From: DALYDK01 sp964415715
Lineage (GTDB): Bacteria > Patescibacteriota > Saccharimonadia > Saccharimonadales > CAIOMD01
Reading direction: 5' to 3'
Length of the DNA: 20,540 nt
NCBI GenBank assembly: GCA_964415715.1
Contig: CAYQBK010000011.1
Location: forward strand, 1 to 20,540
Below are positions 15,327-20,540 of this stretch, piece after piece (position 1 is the stretch's first letter; each line of letters starts with the position of its first letter). The position numbers and the translations under genes were made by a program. The notes below the pieces were generated by a model, which saw nothing but the letters and a program-made list of their open reading frames with translations, did not search any database and was not told where the DNA came from.

Positions 15327-15375
15327 ATAAGAACATATGACACAAGTTGAATATTCTAGATTTTTAATAAATAGC

Positions 15376-15411
15376 ACAACCCAAAAAGGCTGGGATTCAT
15401 TGCTGGGTTGT
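15376..15411 (+). promoter_or_regulatory. Leader hairpin upstream of the carbonic-anhydrase-like gene
   Basis: ACAACCCA (15376-15383) and TGGGTTGT (15404-15411) form a perfect 8-bp stem around a 20-nt loop. It lacks a following T tract, so it is not a typical intrinsic terminator. It ends 10 nt before the strong ribosome-binding site AAGGAGG (15422-15428). It may separate atp expression from that of the downstream gene. Confidence 0.4.
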
Positions 15412-15438
15412 AATGATAAAGAAGGAGGAGTATCAGAG

Positions 15439-16320
15439 ATGAAATTTGAACCATTAGCCCCAGATGGCTTGGGATATGGTGATGGAGATATTGGAAATGA
15501 TTCCACACTAAATAAAAGATTACTGAGTGAATTGAGTAGAGGTGAATATTTGGTTGATTGTTCTGGATCATTTCTTGATAGTGGTTGTGATTGTCCTGAC
15601 GGCAGGCCATCCAAGGATCACAAGGGTAATTTGCCAAAAATTTTTGGTGGCAGTGCACTTATGGTAAAACTTGGGTTATACGCAAAGGCCGGCAGAGTCC
15701 CTACCCCAGAAGAAGTTATTGACTGCGCCAGGATAAATAATATTGGCATAGCCGCCCATACTGGCCCTACGAGCGATGAGTCAAAATGTGGCTGTGGCGC
15801 TATAGATAACCAGAATATAATACCAACCAAAGTTGAAGAATATAGTGATAATATACAGCATGGCGCTGTGGCTATTCTTAATATGTTAGGTGTTGATTTC
15901 AGCGCTCAGGAGTATTTAGAAGCAAACAGAGGTGTTAACAAATATTCATTGCCTAATGATCATCGAGAGCCAGCTGAAGAGCTTGGAATATATGAAACTG
16001 AGGGCAATGCTATTGTCATAGAGCGAGAGGGCTCACACAAAGAAGCGCTTATTGTATTAAATTTTGCCCCTAACAGAACACTTAATTTAGATGAAATCGC
16101 GGAAAAATATTCAGATAGTCAGGTATTTTGTGTAGACATTTGGGCGTTAAGTGATTTGTCAAAAATACTGGCTATAAATGACAATGATGAATTTGTTGAA
16201 GCTAACTTCAAAAAAATACTGTATACAATGTTGATATATTCTTTGGGCACTGCCGCAACATTGACCAATGGTAAAATACCCGTCTACACTGTTACCTATC
16301 AAAATTCAGAAATTTTATAG
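15439..16320 (+). CDS. Carbonic-anhydrase-like putative metalloprotein, otherwise unassigned
   Basis: Not assignable by overall similarity. Numbered from the upstream ATG at 15337, it contains CDCPDGR (84-90), a GG-containing helix start (FGGSALMVKLGLY, 103-115), AAHTGPTSDE with His141, and KCGCGA with Cys151 and Cys153. The C-x-D-x-R motif (C86, D88, R90), then His 55 residues on, then Cys 10 residues further, matches the order and nearly the spacing of the metal ligands and Asp-Arg dyad of zeta-class (CDCA1: Cys263, His315, Cys325) and, more loosely, beta-class carbonic anhydrases. Metal binding and CO2 hydration are inferences. No signal peptide is seen. I prefer ATG 15439 (293 aa), which has AAGGAGG 10 nt upstream. 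ATG 15337 (327 aa) lacks a ribosome-binding site and would translate a hairpin region. The gene follows atpC and may be co-transcribed with it. Confidence 0.65.
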   Translation: MKFEPLAPDGLGYGDGDIGNDSTLNKRLLSELSRGEYLVDCSGSFLDSGCDCPDGRPSKDHKGNLPKIFGGSALMVKLGLYAKAGRVPTPEEVIDCARINNIGIAAHTGPTSDESKCGCGAIDNQNIIPTKVEEYSDNIQHGAVAILNMLGVDFSAQEYLEANRGVNKYSLPNDHREPAEELGIYETEGNAIVIEREGSHKEALIVLNFAPNRTLNLDEIAEKYSDSQVFCVDIWALSDLSKILAINDNDEFVEANFKKILYTMLIYSLGTAATLTNGKIPVYTVTYQNSEIL

Positions 16321-16326
16321 TTTGCG

Positions 16327-16355
16327 TTGTGTTTTTTGGAGAAGTTGCTTATACT
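16327..16355 (+). promoter_or_regulatory. Promoter of the 16400 membrane-protein gene
   Basis: TTGTGT (16327-16332), 17-nt spacer, TATACT (16350-16355). Predicted transcription start is near 16362, leaving a ~38-nt leader that contains AAGGGG (16385-16390). Confidence 0.55.
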
Positions 16356-16399
16356 TATATTTATAACTAAGTTAAATAAGTTTAAAGGGGAAAATAAGA

Positions 16400-16900
16400 G
16401 TGGACGATTTTAAACCAAACAAAAGTGTCGATGGTATGAGTGGTGGCCAACAGCCACGTCCAGTACAAAACTATGACCTACGACCAGATACCAGTGACAA
16501 TAGCAATCTTACAGATCTAGGGGCTGCAGCTACAGCGACCACATCACCTCAACAATCTCAGGCTACATCTACAAACTACAGCGTTTCATCAACTAGCGGC
16601 GTCAAAAATCCATCCAAAAAAGCTAAAATCTTTGCCATTGTTTTTGCTGTACTATTCGTATTGGTAGCTGGATTTGCTGCTTATCAATATACTCAAATCC
16701 AGGACCTAAAAAAGAAAAACGAAGCCTTAAACACTCAAGTAAAACAACTAGAGGGTCAGCTATTCGATGTTAAATATAAGTCAAAAGACAATGTAACCCA
16801 GATAGACATAATAACAAAACAAAGCACAGCTTTGCGAGCAACTGCTCTTCAGTTAAAAGCTGCCTGCGGCAATGCTTGTAAAGATATTCAAGTAAAGTAA
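16400..16900 (+). CDS. Single-pass membrane protein with coiled coil, unknown function
   Basis: A 166-aa protein with three parts: a long low-complexity cytoplasmic-type N-terminus rich in Ser, Thr, Gln and Asn (1-70), a basic stretch KNPSKKAK followed by one membrane helix (~75-96), and an outer heptad-like helix (DLKKKNEALNTQVKQLEGQL, ~102-121) resembling short coiled coils of cell-division or envelope proteins. Near the C-terminus is a cysteine pair, ACGNAC, which could form a disulfide outside the cell (compare the VKOR gene at 4656). Topology by the positive-inside rule puts the N-terminus inside. Translation starts at GTG 16400, with AAGGGG (16385-16390) 9 nt upstream. The layout loosely recalls FtsL/DivIC-type proteins, but I see no specific match. 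Confidence 0.7.
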   Translation: MDDFKPNKSVDGMSGGQQPRPVQNYDLRPDTSDNSNLTDLGAAATATTSPQQSQATSTNYSVSSTSGVKNPSKKAKIFAIVFAVLFVLVAGFAAYQYTQIQDLKKKNEALNTQVKQLEGQLFDVKYKSKDNVTQIDIITKQSTALRATALQLKAACGNACKDIQVK

Positions 16901-16908
16901 GTTTTTAT

Positions 16909-16937
16909 TAGACAATTTGGTTTAGTCTGTTTAAAAT
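16909..16937 (+). promoter_or_regulatory. Promoter of the alpha/beta-hydrolase-like gene
   Basis: TAGACA (16909-16914), 17-nt spacer, TAAAAT (16932-16937). The ATG at 16953 is 15 nt downstream with no Shine-Dalgarno, so the leader is ~9 nt or less. Confidence 0.5.
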
Positions 16938-16952
16938 AATACCTAAGTTATT

Positions 16953-17894
16953 ATGAAACAGACAGAAATAAGCATACCTACTAGCATGGTAAAGCCGTTA
17001 AGTATAAATGGTCTAAATGGACGCGTTTTACGAAGACGGTCCATTAAACAGAAGCATGCCAGCCGTGAGATATTGGCGATTTACGGGCATCACTCGAGTC
17101 TTGAGAGGATGTATGCAATTGTTGAAAACCTTGCAGAGTATGGTAATGTCACCTTGCCCGATATCCCTGGTTTTGGTGGGATGGATGCCTTTTATGTGAT
17201 TCACAAAACACCAACTTTAGATAATTACGCCGACTATTTGGCCACCTTCATCAAGCTAAAATACAAAAAACGTAAGTTTACTATTGTTGCCATGAGCTTC
17301 GGCTTTGTTGCAGTAACAAAAATGCTACAAAAATATCCCGAATTAGCAAAACAGGTAGATATTTTGGTCAGCTTGGTTGGTTTTACTACCAAGCAAGATT
17401 TCAAACTTAGCATAAGAAAACAAAAGCTCATACGATACACTAGTGCTTTTTGTAGCAATGAGTTGTCTGCTATGTTTGTTAGATACATGATACTTAATCA
17501 ATACGGTATAACGCTTATGTATAACGCCGTAGCTAAAAGACATGCCAAAATGAAAGATGCCGACAAAGCAGAGTTAAAACGCCGAATAAAATTCGAAATA
17601 TACTTATGGCAATGTAATGACGTACGTACTTATATGTATACAACTAATACAATGTTAAACTTATCTATAAATAAGGTAAAAGTTGAACACAATGTGATAC
17701 ACGTTGCCACGGAACATGATCAGTATTTTAAAAACAGTTCGGTCAAGAAGAATCTCTCAAAAGTTTACTCAAAAGTTACAGTTATCGAATCTGCTTTAGT
17801 CAATCACGCCCCTACGGTTATTAGTAACCCCAGTGACGCTAGTGGTTATATACCAAAAAAACTTCGACGAATATTGGATCGTAAGCTAAAATAA
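16953..17894 (+). CDS. Alpha/beta-hydrolase-fold protein
   Basis: A 313-aa protein with the order of motifs of the alpha/beta-hydrolase fold: oxyanion-type loop YGHHSSLERM (44-53), the strand-turn DIPGFGGMD (70-78), nucleophile elbow VAMSFGFVAV with Ser115 (A-x-S-x-G rather than G-x-S-x-G), acid ATEHDQYF with Asp256, and NHAP with His285. A complete Ser-Asp-His triad is thus possible. The middle (150-235) is a basic, helical cap-like insert. No signal peptide; it may sit on the inner face of the membrane given its very basic surface. Substrate unknown; its place ahead of two glycosyltransferase genes suggests a lipid or envelope substrate. No ribosome-binding site; a near-leaderless start is likely. 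Confidence 0.75.
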   Translation: MKQTEISIPTSMVKPLSINGLNGRVLRRRSIKQKHASREILAIYGHHSSLERMYAIVENLAEYGNVTLPDIPGFGGMDAFYVIHKTPTLDNYADYLATFIKLKYKKRKFTIVAMSFGFVAVTKMLQKYPELAKQVDILVSLVGFTTKQDFKLSIRKQKLIRYTSAFCSNELSAMFVRYMILNQYGITLMYNAVAKRHAKMKDADKAELKRRIKFEIYLWQCNDVRTYMYTTNTMLNLSINKVKVEHNVIHVATEHDQYFKNSSVKKNLSKVYSKVTVIESALVNHAPTVISNPSDASGYIPKKLRRILDRKLK

Positions 17895-17905
17895 TAATAA
17901 TTTGA

Positions 17906-17911
17906 TATACT
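17906..17911 (+). promoter_or_regulatory. -10 box for leaderless transcription of the PimA-like gene
   Basis: TATACT ends 6 nt before the ATG at 17918, so transcription is expected to start at or next to the start codon. The -35 region is weak. No Shine-Dalgarno is present. Confidence 0.5.
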
Positions 17912-17917
17912 AGGTTC

Positions 17918-19039
17918 ATGAAAATCGGCTTAGTTTGCCCCTACAATATGTTCCAGTTTGCCGGAGGGGTCCAAGATGTGGTTGTTCAATTACATAAAGG
18001 ATTAGTCGAAAATGGTCATGAAGTAAAAATTATAACTTCTCGTCCCCGGGCTTATTCTAGTGATGCACCAAAAGATTATTTACTGTTAGGTAGGAGTGCA
18101 AAATTTAATACGTTAGCAACCATGGTAGATATTGGCTTCGAGGCCTATAGTGATGAAATAGATAACATATTGTCCAAAGAAAAATTTGATGTAATCCATT
18201 TCCATGAACCCTGGGTTCCATTTGTTTCAAGGCAAATACTTACTAGATCACAGGCTGTCAATGTAGCAACTTTCCATGCTAAAAGTCCGGAAAACTTTAT
18301 GAGCAAATCTATTATTGGTTCGGCTGTACCATACACAAAATCGGTATTGAGCTATCTACACAGTTTAACTGCTGTCTCAGATGCAGCCTCCGAATATGTT
18401 TGTAGCTTAACTGATGAACCGATTACAATAGTTCCAAACGGTATTGATTTAGACAAATTCAAACCAGCTCAAACAAAAACTCAGCCCCAAAAAACTATAC
18501 TGTTTCTGGGTCGTTTAGATAAACGCAAAGGCCTTGAATATTTGCTAGACGCATATGATTTACTGAGAAAAAAGCATGACGATGTCAAATTGGTTATTGC
18601 TGGTAGTGGCGTGAGGCGAAAGTTTCTTGAGAAATATGTTAAACAATACAATATTCCGGATGTTGAGTTTTTGGGTTACATACCTGAAGAAGACAAAGTT
18701 AGACTCATGGCGAGCGCTGACGTATATTGCTCTCCTGCACCATTTGGTGAAAGCTTTGGGATTGTACTACTTGAAGCTATGGCGGTAAATGTTCCGGTAG
18801 TGGCTGGAAATAATAGTGGATATAGCGGAGTTATGACAGAAACTGGCCAGCTTAGTTTGGTAAATCCAAGGTCGACTGTAGATTTTGCCCAAAGACTTGA
18901 TCTCATGCTCTACGATGAAGCAGTCAGAAAGATTTGGCAACAGTGGGCTAGGAAAAATGTGAAAAAATATGAAAGCAGTCAAATAACAAAAATGTATGAA
19001 AATGTGTACATTGAAGCACTAGACAAATATGGCAGATAG
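17918..19039 (+). CDS. GT4 glycosyltransferase, phosphatidylinositol mannosyltransferase (PimA)-like
   Basis: Retaining GT-B glycosyltransferase of 373 aa, cytoplasmic and probably membrane-associated. It follows mycobacterial PimA closely along its length: MKIGLVCPY at the N-terminus, AGGVQDVVVQL (15-25, glycine loop), FDVIHFHEPWVP (90-101), VATFHAKS with His120 (PimA His118), VPNGIDLDKF (172-181), FLGRLDKRKG (196-205), and SADVYCSPAPFGESFGIVLLEAM with the donor-binding E278-x7-E286. PimA transfers mannose from GDP-mannose to phosphatidylinositol; the donor and acceptor here are inferred only. It ends inside the next GT4 gene (11-nt overlap), so the two are co-translated. The start is leaderless, 6 nt after a TATACT box. 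Confidence 0.88.
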   Translation: MKIGLVCPYNMFQFAGGVQDVVVQLHKGLVENGHEVKIITSRPRAYSSDAPKDYLLLGRSAKFNTLATMVDIGFEAYSDEIDNILSKEKFDVIHFHEPWVPFVSRQILTRSQAVNVATFHAKSPENFMSKSIIGSAVPYTKSVLSYLHSLTAVSDAASEYVCSLTDEPITIVPNGIDLDKFKPAQTKTQPQKTILFLGRLDKRKGLEYLLDAYDLLRKKHDDVKLVIAGSGVRRKFLEKYVKQYNIPDVEFLGYIPEEDKVRLMASADVYCSPAPFGESFGIVLLEAMAVNVPVVAGNNSGYSGVMTETGQLSLVNPRSTVDFAQRLDLMLYDEAVRKIWQQWARKNVKKYESSQITKMYENVYIEALDKYGR

Positions 19040-20144
19040 AGTTTTAAATATTGGTTTTGTGCTAGATGATACTCTCGACACTACTGACGGAGTCCAGCAG
19101 TATGTGTTGTCTGTTGGGCGATGGCTTAGTGGTAAAGGCCACCATGTTCACTATTTGGTTGGGCAAACAAGCCGCTCGGACATATCAAACGTACATTCGA
19201 TGACGAAAAATATCAAGGTTAGATTTAACCACAATCGCCTCAGCATTCCCTTGCCTGCAAATAAACGAGCGATTTTAAAAAAACTTGCCGAACTAAAGCT
19301 AGATATTTTGCATGTTCAAATGCCATACAGCCCGCTTTTTGCTGGAAAAGTTATCAACAATATCGATACAAACGTCAAAGTTATTGGCACTTTTCATATT
19401 GTTCCAGCGGGACGATTGCACAATGCAAGCTCACGAGGCTTAAAAATATTAAACATGAACAGTGTTAAGCGTTTTAACGAGATAATAAGTGTTTCGACAG
19501 CCGCTCAGAGTTTTGCCAAAGACGCCTTTAATATCGATTCGAAAGTACTGCCAAATGTAGTTGATCTGGAAAAATTTTCTCATCCGGCGGTACATCATAA
19601 CATACCAACGGTTGTTTTTCTTGGCCGGCTTGTTGAGCGCAAGGGTTGTCGTCAGCTACTAAATGCACTAATAGAATTGCAAAAAGATTACACGAAGCCA
19701 TACAATGTTATCATTGCTGGTGCGGGGCCACTCAAAACAGAGTTAGAAGTTTATGCTATAAAGCATAATGTAAAAAATGTACATTTTATGGGATTTGTAT
19801 CTGAGATAGAAAAACCAAAACTACTGGCAGGCGCAGATATAGCCGTGTTTCCCAGTACTGGTGGTGAAAGTTTTGGTATAGTTCTTATCGAGGCAATGGC
19901 GGCCGGATCAAGGGTTGTTTTGGGGGGTAATAATGTCGGCTATAGAACAGTTCTAGAAGATTACCCAGATCTGTTATTTGACCCAAAAAAGCCAAAGCTT
20001 TTTGCCGACAGGCTAAAATATTATTTAGACAACCCCGATGCCCGTGAGCAGGTTCGACATTGGTCCAAAGAGCATGTTAAACAATATGGCGTTGAGAGTG
20101 TGGGCAAGGAAATACTGGCACTGTATAGGAAGAAAAATGGATAA
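19029..20144 (+). CDS. GT4 glycosyltransferase, second of a tandem pair
   Basis: A second retaining GT-B enzyme, 371 aa, distinct from its neighbour. Motifs: TTDGVQQYVLSVGRWL (18-33, Gly loop), LDILHVQMPYSP, GTFHIVP with His123, LPNVVDLEKF, FLGRLVERKG, IAGAGPLKTEL, and GGESFGIVLIEAM with E280-x7-E288. It begins 11 nt inside the PimA-like gene and probably adds the next sugar to the same glycolipid, as PimB-type enzymes do after PimA; that order is inference. The N-terminal acceptor domain differs from that of the neighbour, consistent with a different acceptor. Confidence 0.88.
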   Translation: MADRVLNIGFVLDDTLDTTDGVQQYVLSVGRWLSGKGHHVHYLVGQTSRSDISNVHSMTKNIKVRFNHNRLSIPLPANKRAILKKLAELKLDILHVQMPYSPLFAGKVINNIDTNVKVIGTFHIVPAGRLHNASSRGLKILNMNSVKRFNEIISVSTAAQSFAKDAFNIDSKVLPNVVDLEKFSHPAVHHNIPTVVFLGRLVERKGCRQLLNALIELQKDYTKPYNVIIAGAGPLKTELEVYAIKHNVKNVHFMGFVSEIEKPKLLAGADIAVFPSTGGESFGIVLIEAMAAGSRVVLGGNNVGYRTVLEDYPDLLFDPKKPKLFADRLKYYLDNPDAREQVRHWSKEHVKQYGVESVGKEILALYRKKNG

Positions 20145-20304
20145 AAAGGTTGTATATCTGACTGTTAGTTTGGGTGGTTTTATCGGGTCATATTTACCGG
20201 TGTGGCTATTCCATGCGGATGGCTTCAGTGTCACCAGTATTGTGTGTGGCGCTATTGGCTCGTTTATTGGCCTATATATTGGCATAAAATTAATGAATAT
20301 TTAA
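20137..20304 (+). CDS. Small 55-residue membrane protein
   Basis: The protein starts at ATG 20137, inside the end of the preceding glycosyltransferase gene (8-nt overlap), with AGGA about 6-7 nt upstream; the longer in-frame opening to the left overlaps the GT gene extensively and is not used. Two hydrophobic Gly-rich segments (~5-20 VVYLTVSLGGFIGSYL and ~28-50) around a short polar turn (HADGF) suggest a helical hairpin. It ends Lys-Leu-Met-Asn-Ile. Function unknown; tight overlap implies it belongs with the glycosyltransferase pair. Confidence 0.6.
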   Translation: MDKKVVYLTVSLGGFIGSYLPVWLFHADGFSVTSIVCGAIGSFIGLYIGIKLMNI

Positions 20305-20540
20305 CTACTGATAAACGTGGACATAATCTATTGCGTAGTTCCAAGGTAGTGATTTTGTGTCTATCCCCTTGTACCCACCCCAAGTACCACCAACTGCTAG
20401 ATTTATGATAAGGTGGTATTTTTGATCATATGGCCAACTTTTCCAGCCCGAATTATCATTGTTTAGTGTGCAGTAGACTATCCCATCGGCTGAATAAGTG
20501 ATTTTTTGACTATTCCATTCGATGGCATAGGTAACCAAAC
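20305..20540 (-). CDS. Glycoside hydrolase family 16 protein, C-terminal end (partial)
   Basis: The frame is open to the right edge of the window, so only the last ~78 residues are here. The sequence AIEWNSQKITYSADGIVYCT, then WPYDQKYHLIINLAVGGTWGG and the terminal NYAIDYVHVYQ (quoted in parts), matches the conserved end of GH16 beta-glucanase/laminarinase-type domains (YAIEW, DG, FD-Q-x-ILNLAVGG-W-G, DYVRVYQ). The catalytic E-x-D-x-x-E lies outside the window. Such enzymes are usually exported and cut beta-1,3 or beta-1,3-1,4 glucans. It ends on TAG at 20305-20307, immediately against the stop of the small membrane protein (convergent, no gap), and its domain closes the protein with no anchor after it. 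Confidence 0.9.
   Translation of the reverse strand, partial: LVTYAIEWNSQKITYSADGIVYCTLNNDNSGWKSWPYDQKYHLIINLAVGGTWGGYKGIDTKSLPWNYAIDYVHVYQ

Noticed and set aside
15347..15370. Promoter TTGAAT...TAATAA upstream of the carbonic-anhydrase-like gene
   Set aside because: The spacing is only 12 nt, which does not fit a sigma-70 promoter; read-through from the atp operon is as likely.
15356..15658. Minus-strand open frames at 15282-15658
   Set aside because: They are antisense to atpC and to the carbonic-anhydrase-like gene, rich in His/Tyr/Pro without any pattern, and lack start signals.
20038..20136. 33-codon upstream extension of the 55-residue membrane protein
   Set aside because: It overlaps the end of the GT4 gene in another frame, and the ATG at 20137 has its own ribosome-binding site and a usual 8-nt overlap.
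1..20540. UGA recoded as glycine (as in Gracilibacteria)
   Set aside because: TGA ends two full-length genes where expected (8925-8927; 7189-7191 minus) and no family-conserved glycine requires it, so the standard code fits.
1..20540. CRISPR array, tRNA/rRNA genes, insertion sequences, prophage genes
   Set aside because: No spaced direct repeats, no tRNA-like cloverleaf in the short intergenic gaps, and no transposase- or phage-like proteins were seen by eye.

Overview
The window reads as a chromosomal piece of a reduced-genome bacterium, most likely a Candidate Phyla Radiation (Patescibacteria) lineage close to Saccharibacteria (TM7). This is inferred from AT-rich compact coding with 1-19 nt gene overlaps, many GTG starts, several promoters so close to start codons that the mRNAs should be leaderless, short divergent versions of universal proteins, and the gene mix (phosphoketolase plus acetate kinase, VKOR, complete F1Fo ATP synthase, PimA-like glycosyltransferases). 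The standard genetic code fits: TGA ends genes at 7189-7191 (minus) and 8925-8927 and is not needed as a sense codon.

Layout. (1) 1-2274: 3' part of phosphoketolase overlapping a divergent acetate kinase; together they would turn sugar phosphates into acetate and ATP. A strong two-way hairpin terminator at 2281-2314 separates them from (2) a minus-strand DEAD-box RNA helicase with a well-formed promoter and a roughly 120-nt leader that can fold over its own ribosome-binding site. (3) 3727-8927: an unrecognised leaderless gene with a palindrome over its promoter, a minus-strand VKOR disulfide-forming enzyme, cardiolipin synthase coupled to a small zincin metallopeptidase, a minus-strand unknown gene, and a PAP2-family membrane phosphatase/phosphotransferase.

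(4) 9026-15326: the complete F-type ATP synthase operon in the classical order a-c-b-delta-alpha-gamma-beta-epsilon, with no atpI seen. The c subunit has a proton-type Asp57, the delta subunit is short at its N-terminus, and an 11-bp hairpin hides the ribosome-binding site of delta. (5) 15439-16320: a protein not assigned by overall similarity that carries a C-x-D-x-R...His...(10)...Cys pattern like zeta/beta carbonic anhydrases; this is the most novel gene candidate. (6) 16400-20304: a single-pass membrane protein, an alpha/beta-hydrolase-like protein, two overlapping GT4 glycosyltransferases (the first closely resembling mycobacterial PimA) and a 55-residue membrane protein. This looks like a cell-envelope glycolipid cluster. 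(7) 20305-20540: the C-terminal end of a minus-strand GH16 glycoside hydrolase.

No rRNA, tRNA, CRISPR array, insertion sequence or phage gene was seen. No gene-free stretch reaches 300 bases. All family assignments come from reading motifs by eye; no database search was run.
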